Part shown: one piece after another, positions 24,690 through 36,830 of the stretch
Numbering within the stretch: position 1 is the first letter of the stretch
Layout: the number at the start of each line of letters is the position of its first letter
Position numbers and translations under genes: made by a program
Source: Siphonodentalium dalli
Lineage: Eukaryota > Mollusca > Scaphopoda > Gadilida > Siphonodentaliidae
NCBI GenBank assembly: GCA_032622095.1
Contig: CP136064.1
Location: 277,223,614-277,287,613 of the forward strand
Direction: 5' to 3'
DNA: 64,000 bases
The notes under the pieces: generated by a model
The model's database searches: none
What the model saw: only the letters and a program-made list of their open reading frames with translations
What the model was told of the DNA's origin: nothing

Positions 24690-25058
24690 CCCTTTACCCA
24701 ACAAACCGGCCAAAACCTGCCAAATAAAGCTTCAACAGCCTAAAATATCTTCGGTCTGTCTCAATAGAACCATACAAATATGGATATCATTGGAACCGGC
24801 TCATTGACCACATTGTGATGGTTACAGTTATGCCCTGTGCCAATGCATTCTCTTATATATGCGAGTCGACCATAGGTCGCCTCGCATATATAAGAGAATG
24901 CAATGGCCTAAAAAAAATATTTTTCTACATTCTTTGACAATTTTATAATTTTTAATATGTTAAGCCAATGCATTCTCTTATATATGCGAGGCGACCTATG
25001 GTCGACTCGCATATATAAGAGAATGCATTGGCACAGGGCCCTTCTGTTGGGAAAAGGG
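24690..25058. mobile_element. piggyBac-like double-hairpin MITE, 369 bp
   Basis: TTAA on both sides (24686-24689, 25059-25062), with the same termini and two hairpins. The right-arm counterpart is 37634-38002, also 369 bp, so this insertion predates the inverted duplication. Confidence 0.8.
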
Positions 25059-26291
25059 TTAACAGGCAATGAAAAACATTTGTAATCACCATCATACGTA
25101 TCACACAGGCATGAGGCATCCCGAACACAGCACAAAATCATATAGTGTCAAGTTGGATCGTGTATCTTTAAAGTAAAACAAATTCAAAACTAGCATGCCT
25201 ATTTTGCCTTAGGGTGGATACACACATGCATGTAATGTCTGTATTTAAAATCCATGTATTTTACATGGTCACACCAATCATTGATAGCATTAATCGCCTG
25301 CGCGCGATCGTTCCATTTCAACAGGCGAGACCAGTGAGTAGTTATAAGCCAAAATCAAACTAACTGTTATCAAGAGATTTCAGGCCAGTCATAAACATGT
25401 CTTCTTACATGGGTGCCGAAATGAATAAATCCTGTCTGATATCTGTTGCTGTTTTTCACGAGTTTTTAAAATCGTTTAAACTAGAACTATATAATATACC
25501 AGTTTTTAAAATTTGAGTCCGTCGATTTTATACTTGATTTGTTTCTCGTCATTTATTGGAAACGGGGTTATCCAAAATAAAAATAAAATATGCAGATTTT
25601 TGAAGCTCTTTTAGGACGATTGTGACACATGAGTGTATAATGTCACACACACTGACTCCCAATTTGATCTCGTCCAGCAAAACTCGAACGGCCCTCTGGC
25701 TCCACATTTTGGAAGTGCTATATTAATACACATGGCAATCAACTAACTCATACATGGTGAATTCCATCTTAAGTGACAACGCCGAGTCGTAAGGATAAGG
25801 ATAGTTGTTTCTCGACTATATGCATGGCCTGAACTCAAATTTAAACAATCCGATATGGTGCTCTCATGCCTTGAATAACAGGCATTGGAAAATTAAGACA
25901 GACAATACCAGTTTGTTGAGATTGCTCGGATAATTTGAGGGCGAGCTCATGTGATGACATTCAATTGGGATTTGCATGCATATATCCATTACAGCGCCAA
26001 AAAAATTCATGCAGGTACAGCGTTGAAATAAAAAAAGTCACCCCCCCCCATTTTTAACCCATAATTTACAGAACAGTATATGTTTCTCAGGCCATAGGAT
26101 GAACAAGTTCCTAACTGTCACAATTTTAGCTTGTACAGGCTTGAATTATCACATTTTGGACTATAATCCATGATTGGGGGAGGGGGTTGATTCTCGAAAG
26201 TTTCGAATAACTAAGGCATTTAGTTGAATGTATCGGGCGGGATTATCTGGGCAAGAATGTACAACATAATGTTTTACTTAAATATTCCATA

Positions 26292-27089
26292 CACTCTTAT
26301 AACTAATGTGTAGAAACGATTACACATCAAATGTGTAAACCCGGTTAATACACATAGCAATGTGTAGTTTTACATACAAATACATTGACCAAGTGCCGTT
26401 CTACACATAATGTGCATTTTTTGTTACACACAATTGTGTAAGAACGTAGAGCATGCGCACTGTGGTGCCTTCAGGTTCATAGTCTGCTACCTGACGGCCA
26501 TATTGTTTGAGTATATTTTTTGGAATACAATCTACAGCGATCGTAGACAAGGATGTAAGTTCAAGAATTCCAATTTGTGGGTTTAGTATTAATAGTATAT
26601 GAGGATTTATTTGTTAAAACTTTCATGGCGATTACTGCTCTTAGACTCTTGTTATGATTGTTGTAATAATACTAATATTATGCAATCACGCCTCGACCCT
26701 GGTTTGTTCATTCAAAGCAAAAACTCACAGTACAGAACAGAATACTACATACCACTATGCGCCATGAAAGTTTTAACATATAAATATGCATATATCTTTA
26801 ATACTATACCCACAGGTCGGACTACTGAACTTGTATTTCTTGTCTACGAACTGTGTGTGTAAGAACCTACACAAAATGTGTAAGGGATATGTGTTGTTTT
26901 TATACACACAGTTGTGTATAAATGTGTAAAAATTTACCCATTTATGTGTAAAAATTGTTACACAATTTGTGTACGAATATGAAACTACACATATACTACA
27001 CAAATATGTTTAAGATCAAAATTGAATAATGATTGTGTAGCAGGGCTACACATTTTGTGTAGAAAACCTACACATTAGTCATAAGAGTG
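26292..27089. mobile_element. TA-flanked 798-bp element with captured-looking core
   Basis: Termini CACTCTTATAACTAATGTGT and an inverted near-identical end, flanked by TA (26290-26291, 27090-27091). The right arm has the uninterrupted site ATTCCATAGTTGTAAATT near 35825-35842, so borders and the TA duplication are certain. TA duplication fits Tc1/mariner-like MITEs. Subterminal regions are full of TGTGTA/TACACA words. The core (26455-26780) is different in character and includes a GACGGCCATATTG segment and a GAT-GTAAGT donor-like site. Confidence 0.8.
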
Positions 27090-27736
27090 TAGTTGTAAAT
27101 TGTGCGTATATAACACAAGAGAGGAAAGGTGACGTAGTTGTGAACTCGTAGCTAGACAACCCTTTTCCCGAATGAAGACACACAGCAACACCACCTTATG
27201 TACCTTCATTAAAGCTGTAATAATATGTTCATAATTATATGAATAGCATAAATTGCTGCATATGAGATTAATCACTCGTAGCAAACAGGCACGACAGATA
27301 TGACTGTCAGCTACAATATTTACAAATCAGGAGTGGCTTAGTGGCTTCAGGGGGGGGTAGGACTCATGGTGTTGCATGCACCCACCCCCCAGTCGAGGAA
27401 ATATGTAGTGGTCAGTCCGGTAGCTTCCGGGATAATATAGCCCCCCTGGGACCATCACTGGTAAACAATCAAGAGAAGACTGACAATGATTTACACAGAA
27501 CGTCCAGCATTTGGGTTATCGCGCGGCCTGACGACTTCGTCCAGTCAACGGCTCTCTGCGCGTTCAGAGCTTGACTCACTGTGGTCAAACATATAGCCGC
27601 AATGATTGGGTTGTCAGCAGACACATATTACATGGTCTGTATGATCCATGTAAAACGCCAAATACACGATATTTACAGAGATTACATGCATGTGTGTATC
27701 CACCCTTCGCCTATACGGTCACGAATCACACGGTAA

Positions 27737-29686
27737 TGCCCCTGTCACACTCAGGTCGGCGCTCTCATTGCGCTGCAAAAGTATCAAAGCGCCCACCTAA
27801 ACGCACTAAGGTCTCCAAGAACCGATTGGTGACGCAGTGGACACTGGCTACAACGGGCGAGGATCTCCATGGTCGCCCATAGGTGCCAGAGCGCCGCGCT
27901 TGTTTTATGCATACACAAAACAAGCGCAGAGGCTCGGCGTTCTGACCAGGACGTAGTACTGTCGCCGTGACAGCGCAAAGCAAAGCGCCAAGCGAGCGAC
28001 GTGAGCGTTATGTAGACGTAGCAAGAGCGCATATTAGCTTATCGTGGTCGCAACAAGGAATTAATCGTGTCTTTTGCGACTACAGTAAGCTTAAGCAAAT
28101 TCTCACTACGTGCCTTTCCCGTCCTTACTACGCTCAATGAGGCTCTGTCCAAAACTTATTGCGCTCTTTCTGCGCTGTCATGGGGTGTTATGGACTGGTT
28201 CCCGCTCATAGAACGTCCACATTGTGCTGCCACTGCGACTCTGGCGCTCGCTTTACGCCCAAGCGTTATACATGGCGTTCTTCCGGCGTTTACAGCAGGT
28301 TTACAGTACGATCCCACTTTGAAATGCGGTCTGCTCACACCACTGCCACACTCCGCTGCGATCTGGCTGGCGTTTGATTTGAGTTGAAAAAGTATCGAAA
28401 TACGAGTAACGCACAGTGGAAGCGCGAAAAATTGTCAAAATTTTTCAATCTGTTAAAACAAGAGAACCAATGTCAGAAATGGTAACGCGCTCAAGATCAT
28501 ATATTATAAACCCAAGAATGGAATTGTAGAATATAAAATATATTGGTTTTGTGAATGACCAACTCAGACTTCCGTTAAATAACAATAACAACCAGCACCT
28601 AATTAACGAACCGGTGGCCGACTCGACCGTCTCCGACCACAACCCCCAGTGGGCTGCAGAAATTTCTTTTATTTGTAATTGACATATAGTTTATCACAAA
28701 CCAAAAATCAACATTAATCAACGTTGATTAACACAATAAACGAAATTGAATTTACCCAACTACATGCACCTTTTACGGGACTCGGCCTCCAGCTTGCAGT
28801 TTGACTTTTAATCATCCCAAAAATTCCCATTCTATAAATAAAACTAATAAAACGCCCATTAATAATGTCAGCCCGCACGCGAAACGAGAAACTCCCCCAC
28901 CAGTTATACATGCGGCGCGCGTGACAAGCTATGCTCCTATCCCGCTTATCACGTTTTCATCCCGCTCTTTGTACAACCCATTGCGTTCCTGCTTTGTCAC
29001 GTCAAGTCTCACGCTCTCACGCGCTCTCACTGTGTTTCCTCCACGCCCCGTAAACGCTCTTAATGCGTTCAAGTAGTTGTCATTGCGTTGTTAGTACGCT
29101 TTGCGCTGTCATGGCGACGGTACTACGCCTAGTCAGAACGCCGAACCTCTGCCCTTGTTTTTGTGCATGCACAAAACAAGCGCGGCGCTCTGGCGCTCTG
29201 GGGCGACCACGGAGACCCTCTCCCGTCCTAGCCAGTGTCCACTGCGTCACCAATACGTTCTTGGATACCTTACTGCGCTTTGCTTGGCGCTTTGATTATT
29301 TTTCAGCGCAATACAAGCGCCGGCCTGATCGCAGCGGAGTGTGACAGTAGTTTAATCGGACAGCTAATCTATTGCGGAGTGTTGGGTATTTTCCCCACAA
29401 CATAAAAACTGACTATGACTGGAGAACGCAGGAGGCGCTATCTATACTCTCCGCGCCCGCGCAGAGAACGTTTTGCGAACTTATTGAGAACGTACTAGCA
29501 TCACAATGACAGCGACTTGAACGCACTAAGAGCGTGAGACTTGACAAAGTAGGAACGCAATAGGAGCATACTTTGTTTTTAAAGTTTGACAATTTTCGAC
29601 AGTTTTCGGCGCTCCTCCTGCGTGTTACTCATATGTTGGTTCTTTTGCAGCGCAGTGAGAGCGCCGGCCTGAGTGTGACAGGGGTT
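27737..29686. mobile_element. Harbinger-like 1950-bp insertion, left arm only
   Basis: TAA stands on both sides (27734-27736, 29687-29689). The right arm retains the empty site CGGTAACAGG as its inverse at 35171-35180. Termini: TGCCCCTGTCACACTCAGG on the left; on the right the inverse reads AACCCCTGTCACACTCAGG. The interior is GC-richer than its surroundings and contains secondary inverted copies (27760-28000 against 29095-29356, plus an end-like CTGCCACACTCCGCTGCG at about 28338). No transposase ORF is visible. A 3-bp TAA duplication points to PIF/Harbinger; nested insertions of related elements are likely. Confidence 0.8.
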
Positions 29687-29732
29687 TAACAGGTTGAAAT
29701 AAAAATGTCAGATTCCGAAAACTATATAAAAA

Positions 29733-30511
29733 CTAGAAGGTGACCCGACTTCGTCCGGGCTTTGACCTTGAATTGACCATTTTGAAGGTCAAGGTCAGGT
29801 GTGGTCAAACACCAACACCCCAAAAATGATGGAAATCGGCCCAGCGGATACCGGGAAATCGGCCCAGCGGATACCGAGATACCCTATGCATCAAATTTCG
29901 TCCGTAAAAATCCGCCAGTTTAACCCGATTTGATTTCCACTCAAGTATATAAACGCCCCTCATATACACACGCTCATTAATTATCAAGTTTCAACGTAAA
30001 GATAAATTACCATCGGTGCCCGAGATATCGCCAAGACGTCTGAAACAGTCAAATGCATCGGCCGGTTAAGCGTTAACGTGATCTAACGTTATGACCTCTA
30101 ACGACGTCATAGAAGTTACGCATTGTTTTTATCCTGATGGAAGATAGTACCACTTCTTCTTGATAATTGAGGCAGATAACTAAAACGGATACATACGCAT
30201 TATATATCGTTGGAAAGAGGAAACACGAAAGATTAACACAGTGTCATTTTTATGACTGGCATTTTATTATTCGTGCTGTTTCGAATCGATTTGTAAGCAC
30301 CGAACTCAAATGAAAGTCCCGTAACACAGCGTAAAAACAGATTTGACCTCGGCACGTGAAAAGTTGACCTCGGATCTGAAAATCAATAGGCCCATGTTCG
30401 TTCCCGGGTCGAATTACGTGTCCGTACCAAGTTTGATCGAAATCGGTCCAGCCGTGTTCGAGTCCATCGCGAACACACACACACACAGATCTTCCAAAAA
30501 TATATAATAGA
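29733..30511 (-). mobile_element. HINE at the inner edge of the left arm
   Basis: The CTAGAAGGTGACCCG terminus abuts the exact inner end of the left arm. The minus-strand 5' end is TCTATTATATATTTTTGG next to a GTGT tract. The body is related to 32915-33612 in inverse orientation. Confidence 0.65.
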
Positions 30512-30630
30512 CTAGCCGATGAGCCCGACGTTGTCCGGGCTATCCAAAAACCAAATTTCAAGTCGATAGCTCTACCCAGCCCGACGTTGTCCGGGCTATT
30601 CAAAAACCAAATTTCCAGTCGATACGATAC
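30512..30630 (-). mobile_element. HINE 3' end fragment
   Basis: CTAGCCGATGAGCCCGACG terminus with one duplicated hairpin (near 30578-30600), cut off where LINE sequence begins near 30630. Confidence 0.6.
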
Positions 30631-30631
30631 T

Positions 30632-31495
30632 ACTTCGCTCGAGAAAATCCACCGATTTTGCTTGAAACGCATTCAAGGACTGCCTGTAAGGACGAGAACC
30701 GATATTGTCCTAGGTCTCATGGGCCTAGGCCCTATTTCCTCTTTTATAGATGCACGAAAACTCAGTTTGTTTGGTAGCCTTTGTCGCATATCGCCTTCCA
30801 AAGTATGCAAGGAAATTTTTGTATCAAGACTTCACATGCATCTTTCTCGTAAATATAATAATCCTCAGTCATACTTTGCTGACATTGAACGAATTCTTAT
30901 TTCTCGCAACTTGAACCAATATCTTGAGCAACTCGCAGTAGTCGGTACGTGTCCAATCCGCCCGGAGTGGACCCGACTAGTCAAAACGGAAGTCAACAGT
31001 AAGCGCGATATCGACTAGACGCAAAATGTTCAAAACGACCCAACACTAACATGCTTCTCTCAAATCCAAAGTCACTTACAGATGTCTCTCCTTTGGCGTT
31101 GTTGTCGGCAATATCCAGAGCGGAGGAGATACTTTTTCACCGTTGCCCAACTTATAGCGACTACTGCTACCAAACACGAGGGTACTTGTGCGTTATGTCA
31201 CTTGGTTTATGACGACGTGGTAACACACGTTATGATTTATTGCACTCATCATATAGTGTGCTCTCGTCGTAATGACATGTGGTACCAAATGATTGACACA
31301 TTTGGATTACTGTTCTATCTTTGGGTGGATGAGCTTGACGATGATGAACTTGTAATGCTTCACCTTACACAACTTCCGTCTGAATTATTTTCTTTCATTG
31401 AAGACCCTATGTTTTTCGTATCATTTATAGTTCACCACATCCACATATTATGGCTATCACACAAAATGCTGTCAAGTCTTCATTCTGAGTAATCT
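30632..31495 (+). pseudogene. LINE reverse transcriptase, C-terminal fragment
   Basis: Two successive open stretches (to 31018 and from about 31082) in different frames resemble the tail of a jockey/I-type LINE polyprotein. There is an EKIHRFCLKRIQGLP block typical of the region after the RT palm, then a zinc-knuckle-like C-x2-C...H-x4-C motif (CALC ... THVMIYC) near 31188-31235. The catalytic YADD region is missing, so this is a 5'-truncated, frame-broken copy. Confidence 0.6.
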
Positions 31496-31499
31496 CCAA

Positions 31500-32270
31500 A
31501 CGTATCAACGAAACTCCACAGTGGTATGTTAGGACCAATTATTAACTGATCACCACAGAAATCAAATTCCAATGTTCGGATCAAAAATGCAAAGGAAATA
31601 AGCTTTCATTCCCAATTAAGTTATATTACCACATCAGACGAAAGGCCAATTACGTTGATACAGGTAATATGTTTTTTTCGAAATTGTATCTCTGTGTATT
31701 GTAGTCTGTCGGTGTAGTCATCATCACTCGTCCATGCGGATGTGATGTTACCGGTGTGAATGTAAAAATAGCAGTTGTGTGCGCTTTTGTATTCCTTGCA
31801 CTTATGCATTGTGGTATATCAATTGTATTTGAATAGTAAACGACACAATACTAACATTTGAATAATATTCCAAATTCTAACTGATTGCCGCCAGTAAATT
31901 AGCAAATGCGAGTTTAAGCATTTATTCTCTGTACCTTTCGGATTTTATCCGCATTATGTAAATATGTTCAGGTTTAAAAGTTATGTTCGCGTGCCTGTGT
32001 TTGTCTATCTGCATATACTATGTCCGCATGTCGGTATGTCTGATTGCATTTCTGAATTTATATCTGAATGTGGGTAAGGCTTCTCAATATTTGACCCAAC
32101 ATGTATACCATGTCTTGGAGGCACTTGTGTCATTTGTGTATATATATACTGCTATTTGTTTATTTTCATGTTGGCTAAAATGTTAGCCTACCTTGATACT
32201 GTATACATGTATAACATTTGATAAACTCTTCAGTTATGGAGGTCAATAAAGATATATATATATATCTCAC
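31500..32270. other. Non-coding, probable LINE 3' UTR or unrelated filler
   Basis: AT-rich, only short ORFs, with a TA microsatellite at about 32252-32267. No recognised feature. Confidence 0.35.
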
Positions 32271-32276
32271 TGCAGA

Positions 32277-32584
32277 CTGAGAAATCAATGTAGCAACTTA
32301 CAAGCTGATAAAAAGCTAAATTATATCGCTGATACTAAAGCATGCATATGCGGATGTCATGAAGAGAATGCATTTCATTTTATTTTTGTTAATGTCCTGT
32401 TCATTTTTATGCCAGAATAAGTCTATACAATAAACTCTTGCCCTTCAACATTTATTCGGTAAAATATTTGCTATTTGTAGACCCTGACCTAAAGAACAAT
32501 GAAAATGAGTCCATTTTCAATGCTGTCCAAGACTATTTAAGAGACACTACTTTCACAGATACAACAAACTTTCAACTTACCTGA
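32277..32584 (+). pseudogene. Second LINE, ORF2 C-terminal remnant
   Basis: Frame from 32277 reads a zinc-knuckle-like block (CICGCHEENAFHFIF). After a stop the reading resumes one frame over (SLYNKLLPFNIYSV ... NAVQDYLRDT) to a final TGA at 32582. This matches the usual C-terminus of a second LINE type, distinct from the fragment at 30632. The untranslated tail runs to about 32915 with AATAAATATGTTTAAACC. Confidence 0.55.
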
Positions 32585-32914
32585 TATTGAAAAGAGATAT
32601 GTCTGAAGGACTTCGACTCTTCCCAAACCCTGCATGTCAATCATTGAAACAAGCTCGGAGAGGGAGTGAGAGAGAAAGTGATTTATATGAGAGAAAAAAA
32701 AACTGATATCACAGACTTGGGTTAAGGGGGGACTAGCACAAACACAAAACTGTTGTTGTATATTTCCTATATATGTATATGCACTGTTACTATGCTGCTA
32801 TAATTGTAAAGTTGTATTGAGTGTTGTCATAGGGAGAGGAGGTACATCTAAGTGGCTAGCACTTGTCCCCCAATCCCGTCACCATATCATTTTTTTGATA
32901 AATAAATATGTTTA

Positions 32915-33612
32915 AACCATCTGTGTGTGGTCTGTGTGTTCGCGATGAACTCGAAAACGGCCGACCCGATTTCGATGAAACTTCGTATGTGAGGGTACTA
33001 TCGGTCGGGAAGTGGCATAGGCATATTAATTTTCAGATCCGAGGTCAACTTTTCACGTGCCGAGGTCAAATCTGTTTTTACGCCGTTTTGCGCTAATATA
33101 TTTCAGTTCGGTGCTCACAAATCGATTCGATATAGCGCGAATAATAAATTGCCAGTCATATAATTTACACGGTTAGAATCTGTGGCGCTTCATCTTTCCA
33201 ATGATGTATCACACGCCTGTGTACGCTTAAAGTTTCTACCTTAATTATCGGGAAGAACGCAGGACCATGCTTCGCTCATCGAAAAACATTCCGTAAATAT
33301 ATTACGCCGTCAACAGATCGCGACGTGATCGCGTTTAACTCTTAACCGGCCGATGTCGCGTTAACTCATCACCGGCCGAGGTATCCGCAAATGACATTGG
33401 GCAATATATATATCTCGGAAACGGGTGGAGCTATCGACTTGAAATTTGGTATGTGAATGTATCTTGCCCCGGATACGAATTGTATCGGGTCGCCGAGCCC
33501 GTGCAACGCCAGCTTCGCGCATGCGCAGACCAGATCTCGGAAACGGGTGGAGCTATCGACTTGAAATTTGGTTTTTGATTAGCCCGGACGAAGTCGGGTC
33601 ACCTTCTAGTCT
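32915..33612 (+). mobile_element. HINE in inverse orientation to 29733-30511
   Basis: Begins within a GTGTGTGGTCTGTGTG tract. It shares the blocks GATCCGAGGTCAACTTTTCA and AACGGGTGGAGCTATCGAC with the minus-strand units, and ends on the plus strand with the hairpin and CACCTTCTAG followed by T at 33613. Confidence 0.65.
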
Positions 33613-33716
33613 TATATATGCGAGACTACCTATGGTCGACTCGCGTATATAAAAGAATTAATTGGCACAGGGTCTTTAATATTGCTCCACCGCAGCTCCC
33701 GTGACGAAAGGGTTAA
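33613..33716. mobile_element. piggyBac-like MITE, right-end relic
   Basis: Contains a TTATATATGCGAGACTACCT hairpin arm and ends CGTGACGAAAGGG then TTAA. The left half is missing because the Helitron-like element abuts it. Confidence 0.5.
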
Positions 33717-33989
33717 CGACAAGCCCCGTGTGGGTTGAATGAGTCACGATAAGACATGAATTTAACAGATAAAACGTCCATATATATACATAAACGATAT
33801 TTACAATTTATGAATTGAAAATAGGTTGAAGTTGTTGCGAAAGACATATTATTGCCAAGGACATTATTATTTGAAGAAATGCTTATATATATGCATTGTG
33901 TTTTTTCGTGATTCATTTCTGAACAAGTTCTGTGAACTTTTATATTCTTCCGAACTGGTCCGAACTGTCGTTATACCTCATAACCGGAC

Positions 33990-34190
33990 CTTATAATCGG
34001 AGAACCCGGTCTTCGGAGTATTAGACCTCCGGAGTATTGGATTTTCGGAGTATTAGACCATCGAACTATTGGACATTCGGAGTAGTAATGCTTCAGACTA
34101 TTGGGCTTTCGGGGTATTTAGCCTTCAAAATATCGGATCTCCGCATTATTGAACATTCGGAATATGGGACTTTCGTAGTATCGGGTCTTC
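33990..34190. repeat. Degenerate CGGAGTATTGGAC repeat
   Basis: About nine loosely spaced copies of a TTCGGAGTATTRGAC motif, 19-23 bases apart. Encodes nothing recognisable. Confidence 0.55.
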
Positions 34191-34559
34191 TTAATAAAGG
34201 TACGTATAACCCCTCCTAGAGAGCTACGTTTCATGAGTTATATAGACATCAGTCTCAGTTATATGAACCTGAATTTTGTATCAACTTATCGACATTATTA
34301 TACCAACCGGACGTTAAAGACTTGTTATTACTTAGTTTAGTTAAAAGCTTAACAATTATAATAAGGTGTTTTAAGAGACAATAGACTATATAATTGAAAT
34401 CACCTGTGTGTATGTTACATTCGACTGTGTACATGTCAGACCCATCCCCAGCACACATGACATGTGGTTAGGTTACGTAAGTGATATGTCCGGGTTATCA
34501 TCTCTCTCTTGAATTGTGACAACAACACTCTGCTATGAGTTCATAGAATTGATGATATC

Positions 34560-34686
34560 CGGAATAACATCCGGTTTAGTGCTCACATAAAAACGGGAAC
34601 AGAGCCGCCGAAAAACAGACGCCAAACATTCATCAACCAACTCCTGAACTGCCGCTTTCCGAGAGGATCCACGTTTCGATATACTG
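34560..34686 (+). promoter_or_regulatory. Candidate promoter and 5' UTR of the signal-peptide exon
   Basis: A CACATAAAAACGGG TATA-like box is at about 34586. Roughly 90 bases later the sequence reaches ACTG followed by GTGAGT at 34687. If that donor is used, the intron to the CACAG acceptor at 34731 would be only 45 bases; the region may instead be one continuous exon. Confidence 0.3.
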
Positions 34687-34733
34687 GTGAGTAAAAACTA
34701 TATAGTTTTTATTTTGTATTGGTTGTCACAGTC

Positions 34734-34818
34734 ATGGGCAGAAACATGGCGACAGGGTGGGGGGTTATCGGATGTCTCATCGCCCAACTTTTAAGAGGAC
34801 CCAAAATTCACAGTACGG
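34734..34818 (+). CDS. Orphan first coding exon with signal-peptide-like product
   Basis: ATG follows a CACAG acceptor-like site closely and the frame stays open to a strong donor, ACGG followed by GTGAGT (34819). It encodes 28 complete codons and ends in phase 1. The peptide has a hydrophobic stretch (GWGVIGCLIAQLL), as in a secretion signal exon. No partner exon lies before the right arm starts at 35131. The first in-phase acceptor downstream that I can defend is at 42550, just before the cysteine-rich ORF, and joining would stay in frame. That link is speculative. Confidence 0.35.
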
Positions 34819-36830
34819 GTGAGTTCAAACTTAGGATTGTTAATGTTATATAGACTGCAACTGCCGGGGGTGGATGCCTCGCCCCTAACTTTGGTAAAAC
34901 AAATTAAAAAGTTAATAGAAAAATTCCATGCCTGACACACAATAGTATATTTGGAAATATTAGACCAAAAATAGGTTGAAATTGTTCTGCTATATTAACA
35001 AGAGCATCGCTAGACGCTATAGGGTGTGGCAAAATACGTCCTTTAGCTATTTCGAATTTTACTACCGCAAAATAAAAAAAACGACGCAAATCTGTGCCAT
35101 GTTTAAAAAAAAAAAAATTACATTTTGTCATTTTTATATAGTTTTCGGAATCTGACATTTTTATTTCAACCTGTTACCGTGTGAATCGTGACCGTATAGG
35201 CGAAGGGTGGATACACACATGCATGTAATCTCTGTAAATATCGTGTATTTGGCGTTTTACATGGATCATACAGACCATGTAATATGTGTCTGCTGACAAC
35301 CCAATCATTGCGGCTATGTTTGACCACAGTGAGTCAAGCTCTGAACGCGCAGAGAGCCGTTGACTGGACGAAGTCGTCAGGCCGCGCGATAACCCAAATG
35401 CTGGACGTTCTGTTTAAATCATTGTCAGTCTTCTCTTGATTGTTTACCAGTGATGGTCCCAGGGGGCTATATTATCCCGGAAGCTACCGGACTGACCACT
35501 ACATATTTCCTCGACTGGGGGGTGGGTGCATGCAGCACCATTAGTCCTACCCCCCCCCCCCCCCCCCCTGAAGCCACTAAGCCACTCCTGATTTGTAAAT
35601 ATGGTAGCTGACAGTCATATATGTCGTGCCTGTTTGCTACCAGTGATTAATCTCATATGCAGCAATTTATGCTATTCATATAATTATGAACATATTATTA
35701 CAGCTTTAATGAAGGTACAGAAGGTGGTGTTGCTGTGTGTCTTCATTCGGGAAAAGGGTTGTCTAGCTACGAGTTCACAACTACGTCACCTTTCCTCTCT
35801 TGTGTTATATACGCACAATTTACAACTATGGAATATTTAAGTAAAACATTATGTTGTACATTCTTGCCCAGATAATCCCGACCGATACATTCAACTAAAT
35901 GCCTTAGTTATTCGAAACTTTCGAGAATCAACCCCCTCCCCCAATCATGGATTATAGTCCAAAATGTGATAATTCAAGCCTGTACAAGCTAAAATTGTGA
36001 CAGTTAGGAACTTGTTCATCCTATGGCCTGAGAAACATATACTGTTCTGTAAATTATGGGTTAAAAATGGGGGGGGGGTGACTTTTTTTATTTCAACGCT
36101 GTACCTGCATTAATTTTTTTGGCGCTGTAATGGATATATGCATGCAAATCCCAATTGAATGTCATCACATGAGCTCGCCCTCAAATTATCCGAGCAATCT
36201 CAACAAACTGGTATTGTCTTAATTTTCCAATGCCTGTTATTCAAGGCATGAGAGCACCATATCGGATAGTTAAAATTTGAGCTCAGGCCATGCATAGTCG
36301 AGAAACAACTATGCTTATCCTTACGACTCGGCGTTGTCACTTAACATGGAATTCACCATGTATGAGTTAGTTGATTGCCATGTGTATTAATATAGCACTT
36401 CCAAAATGTGGAGCCAGAGGGCCGTTCGAGTTTTGCTGGACGAGATCAAATTGGGAGTCAGTGTGTGGGACATTATACACTCATGTGTCACAATCGTCCT
36501 AAAAGAGCTTCAAAAATCTGCATATTTTAATTTTATTTTGGATGACCCCGTTTCCAATAAATGACGAGAAACAAATCAAGTATAAAATCGACGGATTTAG
36601 TTCATTTCGAAAAGTGGATTTGAGTCCGTCGATTTAAAAAACTGGTATATTATAGAGTTCTAGTTTAAACGATTTTAAAAACTCGTCAAAAACAGCAACA
36701 GATATCAGACAGGATTTATTCATTTCGGCACCCATGAAAGAAGACACGTTTATGACTGGCCTGAAATCTCTTGATAACAGTTAGTTTGATTTTGGTTTAT
36801 AACTACTCACTGGTCTCGCCTGTTGAAATG

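Larger units (their letters stand above)
17331..29732. repeat. Left arm of large inverted duplication
   Basis: The whole arm is matched in inverse orientation by 35131-50048. The outer edge is GCCTCCGGTC (17331) against GACCGGAGGC (50039-50048). The inner edge is the ACTATATAAAAA phrase (29721-29732). Shared CDS sequence differs at 10 of 369 sites. Insertions present in only one arm show that the two copies have evolved separately since duplication. Confidence 0.9.

Noticed and set aside
24908-25141. Repeated 77-codon ORF also seen near 37003, 37551 and 38599
   Set aside because: It reads through the hairpin arms of the piggyBac-like MITE. Recurrence reflects the transposon, not a gene family.
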